DNA of 64,000 nucleotides from Lactobacillus helsingborgensis (GCF_000970855.1 NZ_KQ034047.1:471623-535622); one strand, 5' to 3'. Positions 34,227 through 44,903 are shown, counted from the first letter of the stretch. Notes: generated by a model not told the origin, from the sequence alone. Program-made: numbers and translations.

Positions 34227-34544
34227 ATGAATTTGGGCGATATTTTTATAACATACCTTGAATATGAAGATGTACCAAATGGAAAAAGTCGGCCAGTTTT
34301 ATACATTGAGCAGGATGATGAATTTTATTATGTATTTAAAATTACCAGTAAATATCAAAATAAGTCAAAACGCATTCGCGCAAAGTATGCTAAAATTACC
34401 GATTGGCAAAAGTCTGGCCTTAACAAGGAATCATGGATAGACTGTAATAAACGTTATCAGCTCAGAATTGATAAAACTCGACTAAAAGATATAGGTAACT
34501 TAACGGTAACTGATTTGAATAATCTTAAGAAATTTATGTGGTAA
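34227..34544 (+). CDS. PemK/MazF-like toxin
   Basis: 105 residues; the N-terminal strand GDIFITYLEYEDVPNGKSRP with VLYIEQDDEFYYVFKITSKY fits the PemK/MazF beta-barrel, in which G-K-x-R-P is the conserved loop. The family cleaves mRNA. Length is normal. It pairs with a RelB/DinJ antitoxin rather than a MazE type, a mix that does occur. AAGGAGACC lies before the start, and there is a terminator after the stop. Confidence 0.75.
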   Translation: MNLGDIFITYLEYEDVPNGKSRPVLYIEQDDEFYYVFKITSKYQNKSKRIRAKYAKITDWQKSGLNKESWIDCNKRYQLRIDKTRLKDIGNLTVTDLNNLKKFMW

Positions 34545-34547
34545 CCA

Positions 34548-34586
34548 GCAATTTTACAGGTATTTATGCCTGCAAAGTTGCTTTTT
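34548..34586 (+). terminator. terminator after the toxin gene
   Basis: GCAATTTTACAGG and CCTGCAAAGTTGC (34548-34560, 34569-34581) pair with one G-T and one mismatch, then TTTTT. Confidence 0.75.
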
Positions 34587-34726
34587 GATATAACCAAAAA
34601 GTGGCCATTAATCTGAAAAAGAAAGCCAATTACAAATTAAGTAATGGCTGCCTCATCACTGGTATGCCACTGATTAGTGATGATTGATCTCTAATCTATT
34701 AAAATTATTAAACAGTATCAAGAATC

Positions 34727-34764
34727 AAAAATGCATTGAGTAATGAAGCTCAATGCATTTTTGG
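34727..34764. terminator. terminator of purB (both strands)
   Basis: Perfect 14-bp stem AAAAATGCATTGAG/CTCAATGCATTTTT with an 8-base loop, 48 bases past the purB stop. The stretch 34590-34725 between it and the toxin terminator holds nothing recognisable. Confidence 0.85.
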
Positions 34765-34809
34765 TTAGTCTAATAGCAATAATTTTTTCCTGACTGCTTT
34801 ACTAATTAT

Positions 34810-36105
34810 TTATTCTAAACCAACTTTTTTAAAGATTTCGTCAACATGACGCAAATGGTAATGATAGTCAAAGGCATCGGCTACATCATCTTCTGTAAGA
34901 TAATCCATGATTGGACTATCTTCAACTAATTTTCTAAAAGAAATGCCTTCATTCCACGATTTAGCGGTTAATTTTTGGACCATATCATAAGCATCTTCAC
35001 GAGAAAGACCAGCCTCATCAATAAGCTTTAACAGCAAGCGTTGTGAGTAAATCAGGCCATAAGTTTTATCCATATTCTTAAGCATGGTTTCTGGGAAAAC
35101 ATCGAGGTTGGTTAAAATGCGGTTAAAACGATCAAGCATATAATCAATACCAATTGTCGTATCCGGTAAGATTATTCTTTCGGCACTGGAATGGGAAATA
35201 TCGCGCTCATGCCAAAGTGATACATCTTCATAAGCAGTAATAATATGACCCCGTAGAACCCGCGCCATTCCGCAAAGATTTTCTGAGCCAATAGGATTGC
35301 GTTTATGAGGCATTGCCGACGAGCCCTTTTGTCCCGCACGGAAGTGTTCCTCCACTTCGTGGATTTCAGAGCGTTGCAAACTTCTAATTTCGGTAGCCCA
35401 GTTCTCAATACTGGTAGCTATCAGCGCCAAAGTCGCAATATATTCAGCATGTAAATCACGTGGCAAGACCTGACTGGTAATAGGCTGCTGGGTCAGGCCC
35501 AATTGTCTTAAGACACTAGTTTCAACAGCTGGTGGGACGTTAGCAAAAGTTCCCACTGCTCCAGAAATTTTCCCTGATTCTACACCTTTTGCTGCATGTT
35601 CAAAGCGTTCAATATCCCGAGTAATTTCTGCATACCAGCGAGCGAGCTTCAGACCGAAAGTAGTGGGCTCAGCTTGCACACCATGCGTGCGTCCCATTTC
35701 CACCGTATTTTTATATTTACGTGCTTTATTCGCAATCGTCTGTTTTAAATCTTGCAAATCTTGGCGAATAATTGCATCAGCCTGTTTTAAAATATAACCC
35801 TGCGCCGTATCAACCACATCTGTTGAAGTCAAACCAAAGTGCACCCATTTTTTCTCCGGGCCCAGACTTTCAGAAACTGTTCTGGTAAAAGCTACTACAT
35901 CATGGTGCGTTATCTGCTCTAATTCAGCCACTCTTTTAGGCGTGAAGCTGGCATTTTGGGCAATTTTAGCAGCATCTTCTTGAGGCACTTCCCCTAATTC
36001 GCTCCAAGCGTTGGTAGCAGCTATTTCTACTTTAAGCCAAGCTTCATATTTATTTTCATCAGACCATATTTTACCCATTTCTGGGCGAGTATAACGTTCT
36101 AACAT
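34810..36105 (-). CDS. purB: adenylosuccinate lyase PurB
   Basis: Splits adenylosuccinate to AMP and fumarate, and SAICAR to AICAR in de novo synthesis. 431 residues: start YTRPEMGKIWSDENKYEAWL, FGLTSTDVVDTAQ, GRTHGVQAEPTTFG and the fumarase signature GSSAMPHKRNPIGSENL near residue 262 mark it. Three bases after purA, same operon, together converting IMP to AMP. Confidence 0.96.
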   Translation of the reverse strand: MLERYTRPEMGKIWSDENKYEAWLKVEIAATNAWSELGEVPQEDAAKIAQNASFTPKRVAELEQITHHDVVAFTRTVSESLGPEKKWVHFGLTSTDVVDTAQGYILKQADAIIRQDLQDLKQTIANKARKYKNTVEMGRTHGVQAEPTTFGLKLARWYAEITRDIERFEHAAKGVESGKISGAVGTFANVPPAVETSVLRQLGLTQQPITSQVLPRDLHAEYIATLALIATSIENWATEIRSLQRSEIHEVEEHFRAGQKGSSAMPHKRNPIGSENLCGMARVLRGHIITAYEDVSLWHERDISHSSAERIILPDTTIGIDYMLDRFNRILTNLDVFPETMLKNMDKTYGLIYSQRLLLKLIDEAGLSREDAYDMVQKLTAKSWNEGISFRKLVEDSPIMDYLTEDDVADAFDYHYHLRHVDEIFKKVGLE

Positions 36106-36108
36106 AAA

Positions 36109-37404
<1,296 letters not shown>

Positions 37405-37439
37405 TCACCTCATTAAAATTCTACAAATATCACGTAAAT

Positions 37440-37468
37440 AGTCTAGCAATTTACCAATTTTTAGTCAA
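37440..37468 (-). promoter_or_regulatory. purA-purB promoter
   Basis: - strand: -35 TTGACT (37463-37468), 17-base spacer, -10 TAGACT (37440-37445). Confidence 0.7.
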
Positions 37469-37521
37469 ATTTAAATGCGAATTATTATAGCTGGTACATT
37501 TTTGATAGTTCGATTTTTATG

Positions 37522-37550
37522 TTGACAAAAAAACTTTTATTGATTATAGT
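37522..37550 (+). promoter_or_regulatory. guaC promoter
   Basis: -35 TTGACA (37522-37527), 17-base spacer, -10 TATAGT (37545-37550). It lies inside a longer open frame starting at 37519, which shows that the guaC start must be the downstream ATG at 37594. Confidence 0.82.
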
Positions 37551-37593
37551 TACTTCGTTTGCAAAGAGATTTTATTTAGGAGCCGATTTATTT

Positions 37594-38586
37594 ATGAGCA
37601 ATTATTTCAGTATGGAAGCCTTTGATTATGATGATATTCAGCTTGTGCCCAACAAGGGAATAATTAAAAGCCGTCATGACGCGGATACAAGTGTTAAGTT
37701 TGGAAACCGAACATTTAAAATACCGGTTGTTCCAGCAAACATGGAAAGCGTCATTAATGATGATTTAGCTGTTTGGCTGGCACAAAACGGCTACTACTAT
37801 GTCATGCACCGCTTCCAACCGGAAAAGCGACTCGCTTTTATCAAAATGATGCACGAAAAAGGCTTATTTGCCTCAATATCCGTCGGTATCAAAAAAGGCG
37901 AATATGATTTTATCGACCAATTAGTCAGTGAGAACATCAAACCTGAATATATCACGATTGATGTAGCTCACGGTCATTCTATCTATGTTATTGATATGAT
38001 TAAATACATTAAAGAAAAATTGCCAGATACTTTCTTAACAGCAGGTAATATTGCGACCCCGGAAGCAGTTCGTGAATTAGAAGGTGCAGGAGCAGATGCC
38101 ACAAAAGTTGGTGTTGGCCCTGGCCGTGCATGTATCACCAAACTTAAAACCGGTTTTGGTACTGGTGGCTGGCAACTAGCTGCTTTAAGAATGTGCAGTA
38201 AAGTAGCCAGCAAACCATTAATTGCTGATGGCGGTATCCGTTATAACGGCGATATAGCGAAGTCCATTCGTTTTGGTGCCACCATGATTATGATCGGTTC
38301 AATGCTTGCAGGGCATGAGGAGTCATCTGGTAACGTTATTAAAATTAATGGCAAAACTTACAAGCAATATTGGGGGTCAGCTTCTGAAGTGCAAAAAGGG
38401 GCGTATCGTAACGTTGAGGGCAAGCAAATGCTTGTTCCTTATAGGGGGCATATTGCCGACACGCTTAGAGAAATGCAGGAAGATTTGCAATCTTCAATTT
38501 CGTATGCTGGTGGTAAAGACCTTAGTTCAATTAAGTTGGTTGATTATGTAATTGTCAAAAACACGATTATGGATGGCGACAAATAG
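37594..38586 (+). CDS. guaC: GMP reductase GuaC
   Basis: Reduces GMP to IMP with NADPH. 330-residue IMPDH/GMPR barrel: [18 protein letters not shown] at the start, [16 protein letters not shown], and the catalytic loop [20 protein letters not shown] with Cys and the GMPR-specific pattern that separates it from IMP dehydrogenase, which would also have CBS domains. SADGG-type [16 protein letters not shown] follows. TAGGAGCC lies 11 bases before ATG 37594. Confidence 0.95.
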   Translation: MSNYFSMEAFDYDDIQLVPNKGIIKSRHDADTSVKFGNRTFKIPVVPANMESVINDDLAVWLAQNGYYYVMHRFQPEKRLAFIKMMHEKGLFASISVGIKKGEYDFIDQLVSENIKPEYITIDVAHGHSIYVIDMIKYIKEKLPDTFLTAGNIATPEAVRELEGAGADATKVGVGPGRACITKLKTGFGTGGWQLAALRMCSKVASKPLIADGGIRYNGDIAKSIRFGATMIMIGSMLAGHEESSGNVIKINGKTYKQYWGSASEVQKGAYRNVEGKQMLVPYRGHIADTLREMQEDLQSSISYAGGKDLSSIKLVDYVIVKNTIMDGDK

Positions 38587-38660
38587 CTAATTTCATGATT
38601 TTATTCCCAAATTATTAATAAATATGGTAATTATTTCTTTTTTCCGTTAAAATAAAATTT

Positions 38661-38698
38661 ATCTCAGCTCTGGTAGGTAGTCGGTGCTGAGATTTTTT
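38661..38698 (+). terminator. terminator after guaC
   Basis: ATCTCAGC/GCTGAGAT stem (38661-38668, 38685-38692) followed by TTTTTT. Confidence 0.8.
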
Positions 38699-38768
38699 AT
38701 TTTCTCCAATAGTAAATATTAGTGGCTGAAATTAAATATATGTGTACTATCACAATTAACGCCAACAG

Positions 38769-38804
38769 AAAAACTCTCAAACTGGATAAAATTCAGTTTG
38801 AGAG
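38769..38804 (-). terminator. terminator of the mannose-type PTS operon
   Basis: Perfect 11-bp stem CTCTCAAACTG/CAGTTTGAGAG (38774-38804) with TTTTT on the - strand, past the regulator stop. Confidence 0.82.
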
Positions 38805-38848
38805 AGCTGATTGCTATATTTAAAGCAAATTATCTTTCTCTAATATAT

Positions 38849-40750
38849 TCATATCATAGTTTGATCATTCCTCACAATATTAAAGTATTGTTGTAGTTCA
38901 GAATCACCATTTTTAATTTCCAGTAATCCTTTGCTAGGGTCAAGAATTATAATCTGTAAACTAAAAATCTTATGACAATTTATATATACAGGCCGCTTAA
39001 ACTTAAGAACAAAATAACGTTTCTTAATTTTGTGGGGGCCCAGAAGCGTGAGGTACATATTATAAGGGTATGCATGGTAGCCTTCATTTAATATTAAAGC
39101 TTCAACATAACTAACAAAATTGTTTTTATGCGTTTGGGGGATGCCTAGTTGTTTAATCAAATGATTAGCTACTATGTCCTGAATTTTTCCTTTTAAAGCA
39201 TCTATTTTAATTATTACTGGCCGCTTAAAATAATTGGCAATTGAGCCAATTGTTCGTTTAGTGGACAGTATTCTTTGCCACAGAGCCATTCTTAGCCCAT
39301 CATCCGAAAAAAAGGAAAAAGTTATTTTGGGAATATTTATATTTTTATAACCTGGTTTAGTTTTTGAGGAAACTAATAAATAATCATATTTCGAATAATC
39401 AATATTTTCCAATTCATAAGAATAAACAAAAGTATATTTTGCATTATACTTATTTAAATTAAGTTTGCCTATTAAGTGTTCACTGGCTGATTTACCATAA
39501 TCGTTTACAACCAAGAAGTTAGTGGGAAAGTAACTGTTTTGCTTTTGATGAATTTTACTATATAAGCCCAGAACTATATCGTTAAACAGGCTGTCATTTA
39601 ACTCTTTTTTATTATAATCAGCACAAGAATTATATAAAGCAACTGTTAAAGAACTTGAAGCAAAAATTTGGCGAGCAACCTTTTCAGTTGCTAGTTCTAA
39701 ATTGAAGCAAACAAAGTCATATTTTTTCTTAAGGTATCTGATAAAAAAACTGCGATAAATGTATGAAGCAATATCAGAACCTTTATTAATGCATAGTGAC
39801 AATTGCTCTTTTAAAACAGCACAAACTTGTTCAACCTGTACTTGTACTTGCTGAGACCAGGTTTTTAATTTATTCAGATCAGGAATCTGATCAATTTCGG
39901 AATTAATTAGTAAAAAAATAGCTAAGCATAGTTCTTCTTTGATACTATTTTTAATTAATTTCGCTGCAATTATAAATGCCTTGTTATGCATCAATTCAAC
40001 TTTAAAATTATAATCAATTTTTAAACTAATATCTGGCCGTAATTTATAAATCAGCAGATATTTTGTTACTTGCTTGAAGCCATTATCCGTTAAAGGGAAA
40101 TCATATTCATGAACTAATTGGAGTAAAGTCTGACTTTTATTTAGTAATTCAGTTTTAGTAACACCATATTCAGTAAAAGCATATTCTGGTAGCAAAGCGT
40201 CTTTTTGTTCAAAACTATATATATCAAATAAATCTATCAAACATGAACGAACAGCACCCGTTTTGCCTACTACTTTCATGCCATAGTATGGAACAGATTT
40301 TACTTTTAAATTATAAATACTAAAAAATTTTTTTACATCGCGCATATCTTTTTTGATAGTCGCGGTACTAAAATTTAGTTTTCTCGCCAACTGGTCGATT
40401 TTGATGTAGTTTGGACTCGCACACAGAAATCTGCAAATTTTAGCAATACGTAACTTATTACGAAACAAGTAATTAAACTTGAGATTTAAATATTCAGAGC
40501 AATTCTCCTTTAATAATTTCAACCAGTCACTTTCTGCCAAAGAATAATCAAGCAAATATCCTTTAGCTCTTTGATTGATAATTTTGACATCATGACCGTT
40601 ATTACGTAAAGCCTTATTAATCTGCTCAAATTCTGTATTCAGCGTCCGCGCTGAAATTCCGCTTTTATTTTTTAATTCAGAAATAGTAAGTAAATCATTG
40701 TTTAAAAAAAGATTTAACAAATCAATTTCACGGTAAGTTAAATTCAACAT
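38849..40750 (-). CDS. BglG/Mga-type PRD-like transcriptional regulator of the mannose-type PTS
   Basis: 633 residues, size of PTS-controlled activators. An N-terminal helix-turn-helix (YREIDLLNLFLNNDLLTISE, KSGISARTLNTEFEQINKAL) and a second one near 115-145 (IDQLARKLNFSTATIKKDMR) resemble the HTH11/Mga pair. A PRD-like helical middle follows, then an IIB-like segment near 415 (FLVVNDYGKSASEHLIGKL, in place of a Cys P-loop) and a C-terminal IIA-like part. Typical phosphorylatable His are hard to place, so control by the PTS is inferred. 54 bases after the phosphatase gene, same operon. Confidence 0.75.
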   Translation of the reverse strand: MLNLTYREIDLLNLFLNNDLLTISELKNKSGISARTLNTEFEQINKALRNNGHDVKIINQRAKGYLLDYSLAESDWLKLLKENCSEYLNLKFNYLFRNKLRIAKICRFLCASPNYIKIDQLARKLNFSTATIKKDMRDVKKFFSIYNLKVKSVPYYGMKVVGKTGAVRSCLIDLFDIYSFEQKDALLPEYAFTEYGVTKTELLNKSQTLLQLVHEYDFPLTDNGFKQVTKYLLIYKLRPDISLKIDYNFKVELMHNKAFIIAAKLIKNSIKEELCLAIFLLINSEIDQIPDLNKLKTWSQQVQVQVEQVCAVLKEQLSLCINKGSDIASYIYRSFFIRYLKKKYDFVCFNLELATEKVARQIFASSSLTVALYNSCADYNKKELNDSLFNDIVLGLYSKIHQKQNSYFPTNFLVVNDYGKSASEHLIGKLNLNKYNAKYTFVYSYELENIDYSKYDYLLVSSKTKPGYKNINIPKITFSFFSDDGLRMALWQRILSTKRTIGSIANYFKRPVIIKIDALKGKIQDIVANHLIKQLGIPQTHKNNFVSYVEALILNEGYHAYPYNMYLTLLGPHKIKKRYFVLKFKRPVYINCHKIFSLQIIILDPSKGLLEIKNGDSELQQYFNIVRNDQTMI

Positions 40751-40804
40751 TGTTTTGCGGTCTTCCTTTTTAAGACAATATTAATACTTACTTTAACTTA
40801 AAAC

Positions 40805-41863
40805 TTATGCTTTTTCTAATAATGACTTTCGTAAACTCAAATATTCTGATTCAGTCAAACCCAACTTGTTAGTTGCATACTGATAAATTGTGCCGTATTC
40901 GCGCGTTATTTTGGTAATTGAAGCAGTAATAAATTCTGCTCTAGTGTCAAAAAGGGCATACATATAATCCGCAATTGCTTTATTACCAGTTTGTTGCAAA
41001 AATTTTTGATAGTAACGAGCATTTTTCTTAACGCGTGCTCGTTTAGTTAGCATGTAATCATAAACCAATAATTCTGACGGTACACTGAGAATTCCTTCCA
41101 AAACCATGAAACCAAAGCCAGTTCTGTCTTTACCGCCACGGCAATGTTGCAAGCTGGGTAAATACTTACTTTGGGCCGTAACTTTGATAGTATTACTAAA
41201 AGCCTCTAAGCTTGCAGGACTACCGACAAAGGACTCTTGCTGTCTGATCATTTGATCATTACCAGTTTCTCCTTTAGCCAACGCTTCTTTAGCCCTTTCC
41301 TTCATATCCTTTCCGGTATCTAAGTTTTGGGCTCTGCCGGCTATGGCAGCTGTTTCTGCATTAGGATCAAAATTAAAAGTATGAATTGCAGGATCAATAA
41401 CAGGGTCAGGCGTATCTTTAACTTCAATTGCACCACGAAAATCAATTATTGAATTTAACCCCAAATTTTTAACAAAAGTATAGCCAGAAGGCTCTAAATT
41501 GTGCAAATAATCGGAGCGATAAACTTGCCCCCATTTGATTCTCATGCCATCACTTGTGCGATAGCCACCAATATCGCGCAGATTATACATCCCTGGGACA
41601 GGCAGTATACGATAACCAAATAACAAAGGCTCGTAATTCTTAAAATTTAGAATGAAATAAGTTGGCCTAACAGTTGAGTAAGTAAATTGAAAGCTGACCT
41701 GAGTTTTATTACTGGTTAACAAATACTTTTTTTCTTTAGTATATTTATCATTATTCAGAGTCCAATATAATTCATAATCAGGTAAATTCTGCTCATCAGT
41801 CTTAATATCTACTTCCGTTTGTCCATCATCTAAAACATATGCTTCTGCGTAGTCGATTTTCAT
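40805..41863 (-). CDS. tyrosine-protein phosphatase with extra N-terminal domain, in PTS operon
   Basis: 352 residues. A ~90-residue beta-rich N-terminal domain (LPDYELYWTLNNDKYTKEKK) precedes a phosphatase domain of the same kind as at 16325-17095: VPGMYNLRDIGGYRTSDG and the P-loop LQHCRGGKDRTGFGFMVLEG (CX5R). No signal peptide. Its start overlaps the IIB stop by a base. Phosphatases of this fold act on phosphotyrosine or phosphoinositides; in a PTS operon it may dephosphorylate the imported sugar phosphate or a PTS protein (inference). A second phosphatase next to a sugar gene in this window makes the link notable. Confidence 0.85.
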   Translation of the reverse strand: MKIDYAEAYVLDDGQTEVDIKTDEQNLPDYELYWTLNNDKYTKEKKYLLTSNKTQVSFQFTYSTVRPTYFILNFKNYEPLLFGYRILPVPGMYNLRDIGGYRTSDGMRIKWGQVYRSDYLHNLEPSGYTFVKNLGLNSIIDFRGAIEVKDTPDPVIDPAIHTFNFDPNAETAAIAGRAQNLDTGKDMKERAKEALAKGETGNDQMIRQQESFVGSPASLEAFSNTIKVTAQSKYLPSLQHCRGGKDRTGFGFMVLEGILSVPSELLVYDYMLTKRARVKKNARYYQKFLQQTGNKAIADYMYALFDTRAEFITASITKITREYGTIYQYATNKLGLTESEYLSLRKSLLEKA

Positions 41864-42354
41864 TAGTTTTTTCCTTGCACTTGTTCAATATATTCTTTGA
41901 TTGGTGTAGGCGTATCATAAGCCGCCATTTGAAAGTTTATTTCCAGTCCTGAGTCAACCAATTTGTCTAGAGCATCCTTTTCTTCTGGAGTAAAGCACAA
42001 GTCATTGTTGTAGCGAATTGTGCGTTCTTTACGCTCTCTCATACCACCAAAATTAATTGACTTAATGTCAACCCCGCCTTCAATTAAGTGCAATAAATCA
42101 AGGGTACTGGTCAATATTAAAAACGTGGTCTTCTTTATAGGATTTTTCTTGTAAACTCGAATAAATTTATCAACTCCAAAAACATGCACGATATAGCCAG
42201 GAGCAGCCATTTTCAACACTTGCTCTTGTACTGGGTTACTAGCTGCCCTATCACTGATGCATATAATTTGCTCAGCACCAACATGACGCAGCCAGGAACT
42301 GGCAACCTGACCGTGAATTAATCTGTCATCAATACGAGTCCACTTGATTGGCAT
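41863..42354 (-). CDS. PTS mannose/sorbose-family IIB component
   Basis: 163 residues; the active-site start IKWTRIDDRLIHGQVASSW carries the phosphorylated His at position 15. The remainder (AAPGYIVHVFGVDKF, SINFGGMRERK) is family-typical. It accepts phosphate from the separate IIA encoded upstream and gives it to the sugar. Overlaps the IIA gene by 26 bases. Closest kind appears to be N-acetylgalactosamine/sorbose types, but the sugar cannot be named. Confidence 0.93.
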   Translation of the reverse strand: MPIKWTRIDDRLIHGQVASSWLRHVGAEQIICISDRAASNPVQEQVLKMAAPGYIVHVFGVDKFIRVYKKNPIKKTTFLILTSTLDLLHLIEGGVDIKSINFGGMRERKERTIRYNNDLCFTPEEKDALDKLVDSGLEINFQMAAYDTPTPIKEYIEQVQGKN

Positions 42355-42772
42355 TTTGCTTCTCTCCTTCTTTTGCTTTTTCAGTAATATTCACTAACGC
42401 TTGCGGATATGTTCTTTCAATAATCTTCTTAGCTTCTACTAAATTTTCAGGATTGCTTAAGCATAGTTCCAGTAAAACTGGCATATTTAGCCCCGAATAA
42501 ACTAAGACATTTTCATTTGTCAAAGTTAAATACGTAGACACATTAGCAGGGGTGCCACCAAAAATATCAACTAAGATAAGAGTTTCCGCATTTTTTTCGT
42601 TGAGAGCTTTTAATTTAGTCTGAATCTCATCAAGACTTTCTTCATAAGTTTTACCTTTAGTAACAGATAAAACTGCAACATTTTTTTGCGGCAGTCCAAT
42701 AATCATTTCAGCCGACTTTAATGCTTCCTGAGCAAACAAGCCGTGACTGGCCAAGATAATATTTATAGCCAT
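42329..42772 (-). CDS. PTS mannose-family IIA component
   Basis: 147 residues; NIILASHGLFAQEALKSAEM with the active His at position 10, then LILVDIFGGTPANVSTYLT near 70-90, both classical for ManX-type IIA. Acts as cytoplasmic phosphoryl carrier between HPr and IIB. The 3' end overlaps IIB; 18 bases follow the IID stop. Confidence 0.93.
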   Translation of the reverse strand: MAINIILASHGLFAQEALKSAEMIIGLPQKNVAVLSVTKGKTYEESLDEIQTKLKALNEKNAETLILVDIFGGTPANVSTYLTLTNENVLVYSGLNMPVLLELCLSNPENLVEAKKIIERTYPQALVNITEKAKEGEKQNANQVDSY

Positions 42773-42790
42773 CAGTAACCTCCTTACAAA

Positions 42791-43627
42791 TTATTTAATA
42801 ATTCCCATTACTGCTAAAACTGTACCCAAAATCAAAATAGCAAATATTAGCCAAGTTAAATATTTACGTGGTAAATATGAGTGTAATTTATAAAGACCTA
42901 AGGTAAACAGCAAAGGTAACAGCTTTGGCATCACGCCGTCTAATAATTTTTGGATGACAATTTTTGTACCCTTGGTATAAATTACTGTACCAACATTTAT
43001 CTTGACGTATTGGGCAATGAGCGCACCTATAACCATGACACCGATCGCTGTTGAAATATTAATTATCTTTTGCATAACCTTCTTTTGGTTACCACTTTTA
43101 ATAAATTCTGTGCCCTTTTCGTAACCAAAAATAATTCCATAATATTTAACAACAATATTAATTCCGTTATAAATGACGAACATCAATATAGGTCCTAATA
43201 CATTTCCTTGTAATGCATAAGCTGCACCGATACTACCGGCAATAGCCTGAATGGTTATTTTAAAGACACTGTCACCAATACCAGCTAATGGTCCCATCAT
43301 TCCGGCTTTGATAGCAACAACTGCTTCTTTTTCATCCTCGCTGGTTGTCTCTTCAACAGCTGCGGTAATTCCCAGAATCATACCTGTTGCCGTAATTTGT
43401 GATAAAAAGTAGGTCAGATGGCGCTTCATAGCTTCTATTCTAAGTTCCTTATTATCACCATAAAGACGGCGAATAATTGGTACCATCGCATTTAAAAAGC
43501 CAATAGCTTGGGTCAAGACCAGCGTCGAAGTAACGTTTAGTCCCCAAATTTGCAATCGCCAAAAGACTTTATTTAAATCCTTACGGGTAATTTTTTTACT
43601 ATTTTTAGTTTCTACTTCATTACTCAT
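42791..43627 (-). CDS. PTS mannose-family IID component
   Basis: 278 residues; FWRLQIWGLNVTSTLVLTQA at the start, GMMGPLAGIGDSVFKITIQA near 120 and C-terminal hydrophobic helices are the IID pattern. Works with IIC as the membrane channel. The gene overlaps IIC by four bases. Confidence 0.93.
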   Translation of the reverse strand: MSNEVETKNSKKITRKDLNKVFWRLQIWGLNVTSTLVLTQAIGFLNAMVPIIRRLYGDNKELRIEAMKRHLTYFLSQITATGMILGITAAVEETTSEDEKEAVVAIKAGMMGPLAGIGDSVFKITIQAIAGSIGAAYALQGNVLGPILMFVIYNGINIVVKYYGIIFGYEKGTEFIKSGNQKKVMQKIINISTAIGVMVIGALIAQYVKINVGTVIYTKGTKIVIQKLLDGVMPKLLPLLFTLGLYKLHSYLPRKYLTWLIFAILILGTVLAVMGIIK

Positions 43628-44442
43628 AGGTCGTACCCCGTATCTTCATCAACTTGCTGATTATTAGAACTACTATTTTCTGAACCCATTTCGTTTTGCT
43701 TATCTATAATTTCCATAATGTAGGAATAGATCACGGCAAAAATTAAAGAAATTAAGGTAACTGGCAAAATGCCTAAGTTTAAATAGGCTGATAAAACAAA
43801 GCCAAAAATTAAGAATGGCCACAATGTGCCCTTCATCATCATTGTCATTAAGATGGATAATCCCACAGCAGGCAATAAAGATGACGCTGTTCCCAAACCA
43901 TTTAAGATGTTGCTTGGTACAACAGCCAGTATTTTATCAATTATGCCCTTTTGGAAATAAACAAACAGAAATGTTGGTACTGCTCGAATTGAAAACTGTA
44001 TGAGAAAAGCAACAATATTTATTTGCATTATCCCACTTAAATCTCCTTTATCAGCCAATCTTTGAGCCCATGGTTCGAAAAACTGTTTTAATACCCGCGT
44101 AACTACTATTAACTGTTGAATTAAAACGGCTACAGTAGTGGCGGCAGCGACTCCAGCAGCAATTCCTTTTGGTGTAGCACCTGTTCCTGAAGTAATTGAA
44201 ACAGTAACTCCGATAATTGTCCCGACAATCATATCTGGTGTTTGATAACCCGCCATGTTGCCTAGTCCCATCCACATTAATTCCAATGTAGCGGAAATCA
44301 CGAGTGCCGTTGGCAAATCTCCCAGGATTAATCCTACAACCGGTCCAACTAGCAAGGGTCTCCGAAACATTTGTGGTCCTTGATCGTCAAATGAACAATA
44401 TCCTGCCCAAATTGCGATCAGCAAAGCTTTTACAAGACTCAT
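43624..44442 (-). CDS. PTS mannose/sorbose-family IIC component
   Basis: 272 residues, about seven to eight membrane helices. SLVKALLIAIWAGYCSFDDQ, PLLVGPVVGLILGDLPTALV and the MWMGLGNMAGYQTPDMIVG block are family-typical. First gene of the operon IIC-IID-IIA-IIB-phosphatase-regulator. AAAGGAG ribosome binding site. Transport substrate unknown. Confidence 0.93.
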   Translation of the reverse strand: MSLVKALLIAIWAGYCSFDDQGPQMFRRPLLVGPVVGLILGDLPTALVISATLELMWMGLGNMAGYQTPDMIVGTIIGVTVSITSGTGATPKGIAAGVAAATTVAVLIQQLIVVTRVLKQFFEPWAQRLADKGDLSGIMQINIVAFLIQFSIRAVPTFLFVYFQKGIIDKILAVVPSNILNGLGTASSLLPAVGLSILMTMMMKGTLWPFLIFGFVLSAYLNLGILPVTLISLIFAVIYSYIMEIIDKQNEMGSENSSSNNQQVDEDTGYDL

Positions 44443-44462
44443 TAACGTACTCCTTTCATCTA

Positions 44463-44517
44463 AATAACTTTTTAGTTATTCAATTAATACATTGTCAGTA
44501 TAAAATAGCGCTTTCAT
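44463..44517 (-). promoter_or_regulatory. mannose-type PTS promoter with cre-like site and inverted repeat
   Basis: On the - strand a TATACT (-10) is preceded at 17 bases by a poor -35 (TGGAGG), fitting an activated promoter. Cre-like ATGAAAGCGCTATTT (44503-44517, 13 of 15) lies in the spacer. AATAACT/AGTTATT (44463-44480) downstream could be a regulator or RNA element. Confidence 0.55.
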
Positions 44518-44585
44518 AACCTCCATGGATTTTTTATCGCTTAATATTGCAAAAAAATAGTAGGAAGTCAGCTTAAAAGTAATCA

Positions 44586-44626
44586 AATAAACCAAGCTTA
44601 TATTATTTATACAAACTTGGTTTATT
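44586..44626. terminator. AT-rich hairpin past the ABC ATPase remnant
   Basis: Perfect 11-bp stem AATAAACCAAG/CTTGGTTTATT with a 19-base loop, likely the original terminator of the truncated ABC gene. The surrounding 44520-44700 region holds no other feature seen. Confidence 0.55.
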
Positions 44627-44711
44627 ATATTTTGAAAATTGCAATTTTCGGTTTTATTATTTTTACATTTTTTTAATTATTTTTATCATCTCTTATAAAT
44701 CAAAAGTATAG

Positions 44712-44903
44712 TCACTCTTGATTTAACAAGATATTGCCTGATCGCATTTTCTTAAATGCAATATCAATATCATCTGTATCTGTCGCCTGCAGCATTTGGC
44801 TAAGATTACCTTGAAAAACACACTTTTTGTTGCCAACGAATACAATATGCGCCTGCATGGAATTTAATTTATCCAACTGGTGCAAAGTAATAATAACTTT
44901 CGA
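44712..44903 (-). pseudogene. ABC transporter ATPase, C-terminal fragment cut by IS
   Basis: From the element edge the frame reads SKVIITLHQLDKLN, the H-loop region following Walker B in ABC ATPases, and continues with AHIVFVGNKKCVFQGNLSQM to a stop. Everything upstream, including Walker A and B, is missing and replaced by the insertion element, so only about 64 residues remain. Confidence 0.7.

Noticed and set aside
37478-37512. Possible PurBox pair (CGAAT and TTCG) between purA and guaC
   Set aside because: The spacing of about 26 bases and the partial motif do not fit the known PurR arrangement.
37519-37593. N-terminal extension of GMP reductase from ATG 37519
   Set aside because: A strong promoter (TTGACA-17-TATAGT) lies inside it, and the family starts at the ATG at 37594 after TAGGAG.
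38849-40750. LevR-type sigma-54 activator for the mannose-type PTS
   Set aside because: No AAA+ ATPase motifs and no -12/-24 promoter are visible; the protein looks like a Mga/BglG-type regulator.
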